Below the pieces are notes generated by a model that was not told the DNA's origin, searched no databases, and saw only the letters and a program-made list of their open reading frames with translations. This document shows, piece by piece, positions 21,101 to 31,300 of a DNA stretch of 64,000 bases; the stretch's first letter is position 1; every line of letters starts with the position of its first letter. Origin of the DNA: Salisapilia sapeloensis (taxonomy: Eukaryota > Oomycota > Peronosporomycetes > Peronosporales > Salisapiliaceae); NCBI GenBank assembly GCA_023334545.1, contig JAADVB010000011.1, positions 1-64,000 on the forward strand, written 5' to 3'. A program made the position numbers and the translations under genes.

Positions 21101-22024
21101 TTCGTGACGCATATTTTGCTTTTAGATGAGATTTGGGATAAGTCGTTAGAACAGCAAGTGATCAGTCGAGCGCATCGCATGGGCGCGAATGAAAGTGTCA
21201 TTGTCGAACAACTGGTGATGCGAGACTCTTTAGAAGTCTTGATGCACGACATGAGTCGGCATGAACGCTTAGAAGATTTCTTACCATCGGATCAACTGCA
21301 GGAACAAGTCGCTTCGATCGAGTCGAATGCTTCTTCTGAAAGACCTAGGAGGAAACCGAGACATAGCATCCTGTCAGAGTATAAATCCTCTAGTCACATG
21401 CGAAAGCAGTCGACGCCGAGAGGGCTGGATGACGTCCAGAGCAAGAGGACAAAGCTCCATCAACAAGTGCTCTTCCTTCTGAATAACTTGAGATTACTAG
21501 ACGCATCCGTCGCAGCAGAGGCGAGGCAAGTGCGTTTCCAGATGCAAGATGAAGAACGGAATGTCCTTCGAGAAGCGACGCACTTGATGCCGGAAATCCA
21601 AGGCAGCACAGAGCGAAATGACGAAGGAGATCAAGGTTTGGATCTACAACTGCAGGCGAATACAGCGTTAAATGCACAGAGTCGTAGTGTCTTGCCACCT
21701 ACCAGACCGAGAGAGGGGGAAAATGGAAAGGAGAAGAGAAGACTACAGTTTGCAGCTTCCCCTCCGTCCAAGAAAGGCAAGACGAATCAAGGTCTAACTA
21801 TCCGACGGGAGGTGCCACAAGCGACTAAGGAGCAAGTGATATCTAGCGTCAAACAAGAACAGTTTGTAGATCTTGTAAAGCACGGAGTGAAGCAAGAGGT
21901 GTCTGGCATATCACACACGGTCGAATCGAACGATGAACGTCAGAGAGGTGCGCGTGGGAAAACGAAGCGCAAGATTAGGATCAGAGAAGACGAATTGTCT
22001 GACTCGGATGCATCAACAGAGTAA
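18188..22024 (+). CDS. F-box / SNF2 ATPase / RING protein
   Basis: Single-exon protein of 1278 aa that combines three modules. An F-box (about 250-290, DLPVVALHNILRMLQPRQLAAMSAVCSTF) suggests recruitment to an SCF ubiquitin ligase. The SNF2 ATPase lobe follows, with Walker A CDEPGLGKT (about 362-370) and Walker B VDEGH (DEGH instead of DEAH, about 530). A C3HC4 RING (about 754-795, CEKCGRDF...CGHLVCPDC...CCVC) is inserted between the two helicase lobes, as in RAD5/HLTF/RAD16. The C-terminal helicase lobe (about 900-1040) has YGSHGLDLSFVTHILLLD and QQVISRAHRMGA. The tail, about 1060-1278, is basic and likely disordered. Plants have a similar F-box SNF2 protein. A role in chromatin or DNA-damage tolerance with ubiquitylation is inference. 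Confidence 0.9.
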   Translation: MPSTIEVLAPIYPDVVRGQSVFPAVFPVDFQVEAVEGPTKHKVLVTFPRGQDKPKKKSYTCVNPEAHLKSTRCYGRRLLVDLIKLQDASVFTFRATYVVMDTTRQHNTTQLGSSKYTEKLALFRLQLDLDPSVNDRDTRSLHSNVSSHHVLLSHLQYAIGGEEHRQVAIKKNRLLELRQEGIHNPCHVVGCHVHHTDAVSKSDHPLLKTGKLRLAEVFLSLEKANESSQMAIREDRNYPVRNDSGQKILTDLPVVALHNILRMLQPRQLAAMSAVCSTFQHISYEVVPGLKLVLFPHQQRALKWLMQRESPSLDRLQSLPHPYVYPSDNHQSGWHKSIDLVDKRLSDHPTPAAKEFRGGLFCDEPGLGKTITMLALILRTKGLKAKTSNMERSHDIDHTHTRMLRNSSNRGREVNLDHLHQCKSTLIIVPDPLLDHWEYQMNEHILPSSLTMFFDHGGEIPEPDKLVDYDVVVTVFSRLNKEWKFRRPSSALEMNAPERYGFEGAKRYINGEVSSGTSPLLMLHWARVIVDEGHKLGGTHPNDQMRMARLLYAERRWVMTGTPTPNTLVSQDLTHMHGLLVFLRDRPYGDTDGKAWRKAIANPFEENEPDAFHRVQQVLDRVMLRHTKESIRHLLPSVVRRIVLIDPTPTEHKHYNTIAGVVRLNLVLANMDPKKPGIKHPDSLLNPINRTHAIQVLRNLRFACCGGYTLVAYFKNSSSFEEAVRDFYKYGMEEPSIIKMRRYMTHVLGDNETPCEKCGRDFKLLLVFICGHLVCPDCTWDHFTQSGSACCVCLEPFDPEVVQKIQPGFEYQVKAETSGSGTQPQQQPQLPPQGQQAGNNRPATGQVQPRRQLDFTRDIDYIQASKPFYAIQRVRELKKEFKNRRGHAGERTYFTQHDRSDRPLKIILYSDMKDHIWHAYVAFKQHDIKVAPYMTGIRPAKRAKALEEFRHDDDMNVLLLTEYGSHGLDLSFVTHILLLDEIWDKSLEQQVISRAHRMGANESVIVEQLVMRDSLEVLMHDMSRHERLEDFLPSDQLQEQVASIESNASSERPRRKPRHSILSEYKSSSHMRKQSTPRGLDDVQSKRTKLHQQVLFLLNNLRLLDASVAAEARQVRFQMQDEERNVLREATHLMPEIQGSTERNDEGDQGLDLQLQANTALNAQSRSVLPPTRPREGENGKEKRRLQFAASPPSKKGKTNQGLTIRREVPQATKEQVISSVKQEQFVDLVKHGVKQEVSGISHTVESNDERQRGARGKTKRKIRIREDELSDSDASTE

Positions 22025-22068
22025 AAACATAGAAGGGAAATGTATTGATTGAAAAGCGTCGGAAGATT

Positions 22069-23212
22069 CTAGCTCCAGATCGCATCCGGTGACGTCATGT
22101 CAGCTCTGCTTGCTTCTTGGATGATCGAGAAAAAGTTGTCTTCATCTCCCTCTGCCTGCTTTTTATCCATACGTAATTGGGCATTCCGCAGGAAGGAAAA
22201 GAATTTCTTTTCACGAGGCGAAAAGTCTGGATGCCAAACGTCTAGAATAAGAACGATGCGCGCGTGATTCGGATCGTCATTCCACGCTTCATGTTCGAAC
22301 GAATCGTCGAAGAGGAAACACTTTCCCTCTTGGACGTGCACCGTTTCGGATCCGACTCGTAGTCGACAGCTTCCTTCTGGCACAACAAGTGGCAAGTGGC
22401 AGCGTAGCTTCTTGTTCGTCGGTCCATGATGTTTCTTTACGTGCGTACTTGGTGCCAAAGCAGAGAAGAAGGCGTGGTCATAGAGATTAGGAATGCTATC
22501 AAGCACCTCGACGGTCTTGGGGCACAAACTCCGGTTTTTACTAAAGTCAATATTGTGCAGGTACAAGTAGAAGACGTGCCAATCGCCTGCGTCATGCCCA
22601 GCACTGCCGATACCGTCATTTGCCTATGTTGACATTAAAGTAAAGTTCCGATTGTGAGTTACAATATCAGATGAGCCGTCCATCTTCCCGACGCTTGTCC
22701 TATACGGAATATGTCGGGAGACGGAGGATGGACACTTGGGTACTTACTTGAATGTCGCTTGCCCACGAAGGTGCGCGGTATGGCTGGAATCCTTTCTCAT
22801 GCTTTAACGCCAAAAGCTCCTGTCGGATGACAGGGAAAGCGTCTTCTAGCGTCTGCACCCAGCTAAAATACGAGTTTTCCCACACCGGTGTCGCTTGTAG
22901 CCGTGGGATGAGATCTGGACATCCGTGTTGCCACGGTGATGCCCAGGATGGTCGAGACGAGAGCTGTCCATTGAGCCCTTCTAAGATCCACTTGCGTAGT
23001 CTCGCGACGGCGTCATCTTGGTTATCGGACTCAGAGGCAAGTTCCCGCTGGAGCCACTGGAGCAGCATTCGTTCACTGAAACACGAGACGCCCCATGATC
23101 GTACGAGATCATGCAGTTGTTCCGAAAGACGCTCATAGGGAGAAAGCTCTTGAGCTCGATCAAAATACTCGACGGACGGTGGTGAAGATGCATTCTCGAA
23201 AGCAGTGGCCAT
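22069..23212 (-). CDS. Aspartyl/asparaginyl beta-hydroxylase
   Basis: Two exons (23212-22748, 22623-22069; 124 nt intron with gtaagt donor) give 339 aa. This is a 2-oxoglutarate/Fe(II) dioxygenase that hydroxylates Asp/Asn residues. Conserved motifs match the ASPH catalytic domain: KKHHGPTNKKLRCHLPL with iron ligand His231, FDDSFEHEAW with iron ligand His266, and Arg277 before VLILDVWHP for 2-oxoglutarate. As in ASPH the second iron carboxylate appears to be absent. No signal peptide, transmembrane helix or TPR is evident, so unlike human ASPH it may be soluble and cytosolic. The N-terminal 150 residues are helical and unrecognised. The frame is open upstream to about 23608 but overlaps the PSF3 start, so the ATG at 23212 is preferred. 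Ends 44 bp from the SNF2 gene. Confidence 0.9.
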
Positions 23213-23420
23213 CTTGTAACTCGATATCTTTGTTATTCGTTTCAATTCTGTTTTAAGAAGTGGAGAGGGATCCTTGTGCCTTGTTTCGAGACCAACTATT
23301 CGATCAAACGAGCATCTAAAGCGTCGTCCGACCGGACGTACGAAGGCTTGATAGGTGCCCCATGAGGATACTCTGATGCTGCATTTCTCGGACACCACAA
23401 CATAAGCCAGATGTCTCATT

Positions 23421-24077
23421 ATGATCGACATAGTCAGGCGAGATAGAGCCACAGGCTTCGACAAAAGAATGGATGGGAGTATTGCTACTAGACGAAATGA
23501 GTACTTGAATGTGAGTGAAATTTTTGGTGGAGATGAACGAGTTAAGTGCACGTTTGAAGTCGATGCCGCCGAATGCGGATACTTGGATCCGAGTAGTGAT
23601 GCGCCCAATGCGACGATTGCAGCAGGAACCGAGGTCGAGCTTCCTCTATGGCTAGCGGAGACGCTGGCACAGAGAGGAGACGTACGTGTAGAAGCACCGC
23701 CGTACTTGACGTCTCGATTCCGACGACTGTTGCAAGCTGGGCCTTCGTCCGTGAATCTACGTGACTTTTCGTCGTATGTATATCAAGTCGGTCGGCACAT
23801 GATGCCACTGGTGGAGGAAGAGGAGAAGCAGGAGATGAATGAGATTCTTAAACTATCTTATGCCGGTGAACGATACAAGGCTGTTTTAAACAATGCAATG
23901 AACGCTTTGGACGAAGACACGACCGAGTTCACTCGAAAGCTGACGGAAGAAGAGAAAAAAATCTTCCACGCAGGTGTAGAGGACTCTTCAAGCTTTACCA
24001 AGTGGAAGGCTCGAAAGGCGGGCGCGATAAAGACTGCTCCGATCGTTGCTCGAGCGTATAAAAAGCGTCGACTATGA
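23421..24077 (+). CDS. PSF3: GINS complex subunit PSF3
   Basis: Protein of 218 aa (or 202 if the in-frame ATG at 23469 is used) matching PSF3/GINS3, one of four GINS proteins of the CMG replicative helicase. Family features are EYLNVSEIFGGDERVKCTF near the N-terminus (B-domain strands), GTEVELPLWLAETL (about 70-83), the helical A-domain core VNLRDFSSYVYQVGRHMMPL, and the C-terminal basic end VARAYKKRRL, nearly identical in position to the animal C-terminus. Single exon. The first ATG gives a length like human PSF3 (216 aa), but the extra 16 residues are basic and unconserved, so the start is undecided. Divergent from the beta-hydroxylase across 208 bp. Confidence 0.9.
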   Translation: MIDIVRRDRATGFDKRMDGSIATRRNEYLNVSEIFGGDERVKCTFEVDAAECGYLDPSSDAPNATIAAGTEVELPLWLAETLAQRGDVRVEAPPYLTSRFRRLLQAGPSSVNLRDFSSYVYQVGRHMMPLVEEEEKQEMNEILKLSYAGERYKAVLNNAMNALDEDTTEFTRKLTEEEKKIFHAGVEDSSSFTKWKARKAGAIKTAPIVARAYKKRRL

Positions 24078-24167
24078 TCATGTAATAAAATAACTTCAGA
24101 ATCGGTTTGCTGTTTCACACGAGTGAGGAGTCGTTTCCATACCTGTATCTGCTTGCATCCTGTCCGG

Positions 24168-26842
24168 ATGGACGAAATCGATCCTGCGTTCTTCGATAAG
24201 GATTTCAACGTCCAACGGTATCTACTCTGGCATGTCGTTGGCGCGGCGTCTCCTGCGTTGAGGCAAGAACAGCTAAACAAGGTCCAGCACTTTCGCAAAC
24301 TAGCAGATGCCGAGATCGCGGATGTCATCGACGACAATTACGGGAATTTCAATGCAAGCATCTCAAGGTTTAGTGCGTTGGCTCATCGGCTTGAAGGTAG
24401 TGCCGTGTGTATTGATTAAGAGGATCTAAACTTGACAAGTATGTCTTCGTAGGTACTCGAGAAGATATTAAAACGATTCATGCCAAGGCAAATGAGGCAA
24501 AAAGTTGTCTTTATGCAAAACCCAGTGGCATTGCTTCGCATCACCAGCGGAAACGACAATCGGAAGAGGTACGATGGTAGCAATTTTCACAACAAGATAG
24601 ATTCTCAAGGTGCTTTACTAGGCGGTCGATTTCATTGGTCATTTACATTTAGTTCTGGAAGCTCCAGAGAAAGTTACTAGACTTGTAGCAGAGAAACAAT
24701 ACGATACTGCTGCGGAGGTTTTTACAAAGGCATTTGAGGTAGCATGTAGTAGTTCTTTTGCGGCCGTCGAAGAAACAATGATTGCACGAGAAAAACTCAT
24801 CGAGTCCAAGCATGTTCTGCAAACCGCGATAGTAGAAGAGCTTCACCATTTTATTTATCTGAAAGAAATACTGGAAGAAAAGAGCAAGTCTCCATCAATT
24901 GCAACGCTGGAAATGGAGTTGAGAACGGAGTTATTGGAAGATAACCTAGTCGAAGACTCTACAGACGAAGTAGCAGGCGCAGATTCAAGAGACAGCCGAC
25001 GCCATCTTGTCAACCTTCTAGACATTATCAGAGTGTAAGGCCTCTAATATTGTGCATATATATATACTCTTGCCAATTTGCTTTTGGATACGTAGACTAC
25101 AGTGCGAAGCTGTTGTTCTAGGTGACATCAAATCTATGGCCGACTCTGAGCTAGACCGATTGGACACTTGTCTTCAGCAAAGAGTCAGCGACGACTTTAT
25201 TAAACTAAAGCACAGCACCACCTCTGCAGAAAAATTCGCTGGTCAATTTGGCTGGCATGAGCATTCTGAAAGATATGCGATTTACATGAGACTTCTCACT
25301 ACAGCTCTCATCCGCGTTACTCAACGCCATAAGCTTCTATCAGCAATGTTCCATTCAATGGGAGATCAAGAAGAGTACATGTTCAGTCGGTTTGTCCAAA
25401 AGAGTGTTAACATCTGCGAACGCTCCATGACAAAATTTGTTACGAATGAAGGTAATACGACGAGTAAAGTCGACGAGAGTGCTTCAAAGTTGACAGAAGA
25501 AAATGTCCACAAGTTTGAACTATGGAAGCAGCTTCGACGGAGTCGTCATCACACCAAACATAAAGACAGACCGTCGTCTCCGATTAAGAAGGCAGCAGCT
25601 GTCCGACCGTTTTGTTCACTAAGCTTATATCATCTTCCATCCATTGTACAGCAAGTAAAAGTCTTTATTGACGCACTCTTTCGAGAGACAGAAGGTGAAT
25701 CCAGGACAGTTGCCACTGGCTTTGCCTCCACCTTTGAAATGCTCTTACGGTTCAATTGGTTGCCAAAGCTGAAAGACAAAGCACAGACATCTCTTCTATC
25801 TGTCCCTCGGTACGACCCATTTCAATTGTCTACACCAAAACCGTTTCTGTTCAAGGCAGAAGAAGCCTACAGACCATTGCTAGAGATCATTGATAGGATG
25901 GCTCTGATGGCTACTGAAATGCAAGACTATGGCAGTGATTTAAGTACCGTCGTTGAGGTGGTTACGATCAAATGGATAAGTTTGTGCGAATCCGTGACCA
26001 AGAACTTGTTCATAACGAAACAAGCTGCAAATCCAAATGTGATGGAAGCATTAGCCGACGTGAACGAGATGTTACTTGCCACCGAACTCTTCCAAAATGC
26101 CAAGGGCAATGTTCCAGAGCCTAGTTCTCCCGTTCGAAACATGCCATGGGCGTCTCCTAAGAAACCTCACATCCATGCTAACTCATCCATTTGTTTAGAT
26201 GATGTGAACGCGAAAGAAATCGACTTGTACCACCAAACTAATGAAGACGAGCCGGCGTTGGTGTCAATTGACGTAGCATCTGTCGCTGTCCTAGCTTCTG
26301 TTAACAAGATGTGCGACCACGTTGCTGAGTTTCTTCACATGCAGGTGCAACCGATGACGAAAACATCAGTATCAAAGCAAAAGTTATCGCAGGCTATATC
26401 CAAGTGCAGCTCACTCGCAGACGACTGCCTGTGCGCTTTGCGAGGAGATCTTCGCGTGCGATGTGCAGATCATATCTCAAAGCTATTTGGATTACCAGAC
26501 AGCAGTGTCGATAACCAATTATCAGGTAGTGACGAACGCACCTCTCGCTTCAAAGCAGACCTATGTGCCTTTGAAAGACATGTGCATGCAAGTTTTGACA
26601 AAGATAAAGCAGCCGTGGTGTTCACTGGGTTGGACGAGTTTATCTGTGGATTGCTCAATTTAAAACTGGACAAGTTACTAAAGAAGACCATGACGCAAGC
26701 CGATGTGGATGAGATGCAAACAATTATTTCAGACATTCATCAAGTACTCACATCAGTCTTCTTTTGTCATACCAAAGTAGATATCTCCAATGAAGCATTC
26801 CAAAATGTCTACAAGCATGCAGGATCACAGAAGGGGCAATGA
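24168..26842 (+). CDS. SEC8: Exocyst complex subunit Sec8 (EXOC4), with unresolved junction
   Basis: Subunit of the exocyst, which tethers secretory vesicles to the plasma membrane. Exons are 24168-24396, 24453-about 24609, 24653-25034 and 25096-26842, about 837 aa in total. The N-terminal Sec8 domain reads FFDKDFNVQRYLLWHVV...IDDNYGNFNASISRF. Further on come LEAPEKVTRLVAEKQYDTAAEVF, IESKHVLQTAIVEELHHFIYLK and, near the C-terminus, SLADDCLCALRGDLRVRCADH. These follow the Sec8 order. Exon 2 is 157 nt and does not keep frame: the conserved segment ending SEEVRW meets a TAG at 24578, while HNKIDSQ just downstream lies one frame over. Either a 28 nt mini-intron (24569-24596) or a one-base indel is required. 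Earlier I considered COG2 because the N-termini look alike; the later motifs favour Sec8. Confidence 0.8.
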
Positions 26843-26940
26843 TCCCTAGCGTGCCTTTGGTAAAAACTAAAAAAGACGTAAGACAAAGAGGATAATATAT
26901 TAAGTTTGGATCATACATTTACTATCTAATTTGCTCTTAA

Positions 26941-27987
26941 CTACCAGTTGAGGAATTCATCAAAGCTCGGAATAGATCCGACTGTCGGCGACCCAACACC
27001 TTCCGTTGACTCGTATGAGCTTAATAAATCTGGAACACCAGGTAGTCGGTTTAAATGCAAGCCTGGTAAATGCGAGGAGGTTGATATTGACGGAAGAGGT
27101 TTGGGAGACAGCAGCGCAGTATTACTACTCGAGGCAGGCAGCATAGATGTATTCAAAGGCATCAGAGGCAATGGGGACGACTGGCTGCTTTCATTCGCAA
27201 GCAACGCTGTCTGTAGTTGAGGCAATACATTATTGCGTTCATCCGTTCGTTCAAAGGTTGAGTTTGTCATGTCCGTAGTTTGTGCTTTACCGGTACCTGA
27301 ATAAAGGGAAGAAGGAGGTGGTAATGTCGGTGGCAATGCCCTCGCATGGTTAAATGGAAGTAGCGGCTGGAGGCTGACAGAGTTATCACAATCAGATAGC
27401 ACTCCAGTACTTTGATCAATGGATGGAAGTCGAAATGATGAGGTGTTTCTCCGAAACATTGGACCCCACCTCTCTCTCCTACCTTCGCTCCAATCGTCCG
27501 AAACGCTGGAGCTGGGAGAGTTCAGGATGTCATTCAAATTCGTATTTCTGGAATGTGTTTCTTCCGAGAGCCTGCGATCATCCTGCGACTTTTGCTTCTT
27601 CCTCATCTGTAACCTTGTTTCCTGCCGAGCAAGTCCAATAGCATCTCGATCCATCCTATCTCGCCATCGAGGTTCCATCAACTGCTGCTGCTCATTCTGC
27701 TTTGCTTTATCCCCATCTTCTATTCGCTCTCTTCTCTTTTGTTGCCGCTTGCGGTTCAAATACCGCAATCTCTCTCTTTCATTGACGTCCTTAACTTCCG
27801 ATATTAATTTCCGTTTCCGCTTTTGGGCTGCTGGAGACGTGTTTCCATGCTGCTTTCGAGAGATATGTTTCAAGTACCGATACTTGGCTGCTCTCCGGTT
27901 ATTCAACCGGCGTTTCCGAGCTTCCTGTGACTCCTCTTCCTCCGTAGGTGACGCATACGCCTTTTGAATGTGCTCCGGTAGGTCCAT
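26941..27987 (-). CDS. Unrecognised Arg/Lys-rich, probably nuclear protein
   Basis: About 348 aa starting at the ATG complementary to 27985-27987; the frame is open another 23 codons upstream but without ATG. Residues 1-150 are strongly basic with two similar blocks, RKRRLNNRRAAKYRYLKHI and RERLRYLNRKRQQKRRERI, separated by a Lys-rich linker. The first contains NRRAAKYR, which resembles but does not satisfy the bZIP basic-region signature, and no leucine zipper follows. The second half is Ser/Pro/Leu-rich and low complexity, ending SIPSFDEFLNW, an acidic-hydrophobic end reminiscent of activation domains. A DNA- or RNA-binding transcription factor is possible, but I do not recognise the family. 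Convergent with SEC8 (98 bp) and divergent from the BRWD-like gene (376 bp). Confidence 0.6.
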   Translation of the reverse strand: MDLPEHIQKAYASPTEEEESQEARKRRLNNRRAAKYRYLKHISRKQHGNTSPAAQKRKRKLISEVKDVNERERLRYLNRKRQQKRRERIEDGDKAKQNEQQQLMEPRWRDRMDRDAIGLARQETRLQMRKKQKSQDDRRLSEETHSRNTNLNDILNSPSSSVSDDWSEGRRERWGPMFRRNTSSFRLPSIDQSTGVLSDCDNSVSLQPLLPFNHARALPPTLPPPSSLYSGTGKAQTTDMTNSTFERTDERNNVLPQLQTALLANESSQSSPLPLMPLNTSMLPASSSNTALLSPKPLPSISTSSHLPGLHLNRLPGVPDLLSSYESTEGVGSPTVGSIPSFDEFLNW

Positions 27988-28363
27988 TCCGAGTTTAGTT
28001 GTCTGCTCCAAGTTGCAATTCTGCACTGGACCACAAAACCTTGTTTTTTCTACCAAACATACTTCTTGTGTAAGTAGATATAATAATCATAGCCACTTGC
28101 CGATGAAGAGCTGTCATCGATTTGGGAGGGTCACTTGGATAAAGTATCGTGAACGTGTACGAAATTGCAAATTGGATGACATTATTGAAAATCGCGCGAA
28201 ACAAAGGACGAAGCAATAGCGATTTCCTTCACGACGCGAGGGAACGTCACTGCTACTCTCCTACTATTCCCAAAATACCTGTCATCTCTTCATCCACTCT
28301 TCTACACAGCCGTACGCTTGACATACCTACGACAGTCTGCTTTGCTGCTATTTTAAAATAGCA
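27988..28363. promoter_or_regulatory. Divergent promoter region with palindrome at the right gene's start
   Basis: Spacer of 376 bp separating two head-to-head genes. No gene is seen. Its last bases contain TGCTATTTTAAAATAGCA (28346-28363), a perfect 18 bp palindrome that touches the ATG of the BRWD-like gene at 28364. Confidence 0.5.
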
Positions 28364-31300
28364 ATGGCGGAACATGGACAAGATCAGCACGCTGCCTCCT
28401 CTGCTCCTACACCTGCAACAATGGAGAATAATGCAGATATTAGCAACGACAAAGGTCGTAGTGGACCTGTGGATGAAGCTGAAGTCTATTATTTAATTGC
28501 AGACTTTTTAAAACGGCGGACGAACTGCCAGCGAGCTGCCGATACGCTCATCGAGGAGCTACAGGAGCATGCATTGTTGCGAGAGAGCGTCGACTGGCAA
28601 GGCAGGAAGAGACCAGCTACCTATACAGATTTCAGCTTACGCCATCGAGATCTTAGCTCTGGTCACTTGATGCATCTACTACAGAGCTTGGACGTCGTCT
28701 CGCAGTCAAACGAGAAAAAATCGCCCGTTGTTAATTCCTTGTTGCTTAAGAGTCGAGGAGAAGATGTGACAAAGGTGTCTTTATCACCAGACGAACGGAA
28801 AGCCTTAGGAAAAGGAATTGTCGAGAAAAACATGCAACTACGGCAAACTAATCGTACATTAGAAACTGTACGTTCCATCGTCTCCAAGTACGATCGTATA
28901 CGGGAATACGCTTACGTTCACAGCGTCAATGAGCTACCTGCATCGATACAGCTAGAGCTGGAGAACAGTGTGCAATCCGCAGAAGCCTTGACCTCTCTAG
29001 CAGCCGATGTGCGTGCGTTGAAACAGTTGCTACAGCTACAGGAACAGAAGAAAACGCTTGGTGTAGACTTTGAACGCTCCATCTTGAAAGCACAAAAGGC
29101 AGGTATGCTCCAAAGTCATGTGCGATCAGGAAGGAATCAGGTATCGTTGCTACAGCAACGCGAACTTGGTCTTCGAGGCGTGGACAGGATCCCAAGACCA
29201 CCATCGCCTCCAACATACATCTATAGTCGCATTCGGCGCGTAAAGACGCTCAATGGCCATTTGCAGATCCCGACTTACTGCCTCACATACGATCGAACGT
29301 GCCAGTACGTCATCACAGGTGCCGACGACCGGTTAATCAAAATCTGGTCGTTGCGGACAGGTGAGCTTCGCTTTACACTACGTGGTCACCTTGGCAACAT
29401 CACCGACTTGGCTGTGAACTATGCCAATACGCTCCTTGCCTCGTCTTCTGATGACAAGACGGTGCGTGTGTGGGAACTTAGTACAGGAGCTCCTGTCGCC
29501 GTGCTTCTGGGTCATTCAAGCGTCGTCAACTCACTTCGTTTCCACCCGACGAAGAACGTTGTGGTGACGGCGTCTGATGACGGTCGATGCTTTTGCTATC
29601 GACTGCCGGATATTGAAAAAGTAGAAAAGCATGAAACGTGGCATGAAACAGCAACTCGTCTGCATGCACAGGGTGCGTATATGCTAAGTCTCCACCCAGA
29701 GTACACTTTAAGCCACTCCGATGGTCGTCTTGGTGTCCGGTCATGCAAAGTGCTGTGTCTAAGCTTTAGTCGATGCGGCAACTACGTCATTACTGGTGGT
29801 CAGGACGGTATCGGTCGTGTGTGGGACGTTTCGGTTCTGTCCGATCCAAACGCACCTGCCGTCGTGCCTCAGTATCGTCCAGAGCGCAGTCCACAACCAG
29901 CACAAGTGGAGCGACAGGACCGAGTGGTAGAGATGGATAATGCGAATCAGCTAGCCGCACCTGGTGAAGAACTACCCATCCCTGCGCAGCCAGTGCAGCT
30001 TGTCAATCGCCACGACGATGCTCCTCCAGCTCAGAATAACGAACCGGATGGAGCGGCAGGTCCACAGGAAGACTTGAATCAGAATGACGGACAGAATGCT
30101 CAGCTCCCGAATGTACCTGCGCATCCACGTGCTCCTAACGGAGCTGTAGATGAAAGTGATGTGCCACGTCTTCCCAACAGCACTCCAGTCGCCTTGTTAA
30201 AAGGCCACACGGGTCCTATCACGAACATTGTCTTTAGTAATCGAGGTAATCGCGTTGCAACTGCTAGTATCAAGGACGGAACGGCTCGTGTCTGGAAATG
30301 GACAGGGAATGGCGTCGTACAAAGTAGTGGGCACCAAGTGCTGATTGCAAAGACAGAACAGCCAAGCGAATTCTCTGTCCGGAGGAAACAGGTACCAGCA
30401 GTTGATACGCTCACATGGACAAGAGATGATAGTCGGCTGGTGACACTGCATAGTGTCAAGCCAGGCGTGAATGAACCAGCTGAAGCGGACTGGCAGCAAC
30501 GACTGCGTGTGTGGAACCCATATAATGGTGATCTTCTAATTACGTTAGCAGCAGTGGACAGGGAGAAGCTGCAGGGTCATGTCAATGCTGTCTTTGCTCT
30601 AGACGTTCACCCGGACGACTGGCGAATCGTTGTTACGGCAGGATACGATGGTCGGATCTTCTTATGGGACATTGAATCCGGTCGAGTCTTGAAGAAGTTT
30701 GTGAATACGACACCTGATGGAGAGATCTTGCCGTTGCTAGATGGTGGGTTCATGCCGACGGGAGAAGGCTTTTGCTTTACAGACCGAAGTGGTCGACTGC
30801 TCTTGTTTAGTGCTGGATCAAGAGACCAGTTCGCAGCGACACCGGTGCAGCAGTACTTTCAAAGCGACTATGCGGAGATTGTGACGGACGGACACTTTCA
30901 CGTTTACGATCGAGAGACGCAGACAGAGCCTAGTCGGATGCCGTCTGGACCGCTTGTGGATGTCTATCGAGCAGAGTATCCGTACCAGCCACCTCATTTG
31001 TTAGAGCAGGAACTGACGCCAGAAGCTTATGAAGAGAATCGGAGACTGCGTATACGTCAGGCAGCTGAATCGGAGGAAAAATGTGGTGTGCAGCTTGAAG
31101 CAGACGATGAGAATGCAGACGAAGTGTTCCCTGTAGCGATTTTAAAGGAGCAAGTAGAAGAGAATCCTCGACCTGATACAGACTGGCGGTTAGCGAATGC
31201 GTCCTATCGTCTGGATGGAGAGCCTGTGACACTAGCTGATCTTAAGAGGAGGAAAAAGAGTCGAGTCCGGAGACGACAGAACTCGACGTCATTGGAAGAT

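Noticed and set aside
23213-23608. N-terminal extension of the beta-hydroxylase
   Set aside because: The - frame is open but overlaps the PSF3 start and is unlike the family; ATG 23212 is preferred.
24168-24396. First exon as COG2 rather than Sec8
   Set aside because: The short N-terminal domain resembles both tethering families, but later exons follow Sec8 order.
27800-27930. bZIP domain in the basic protein
   Set aside because: NRRAAKYR is close to the signature but lacks the required Cys/Ser-Arg and a leucine zipper.
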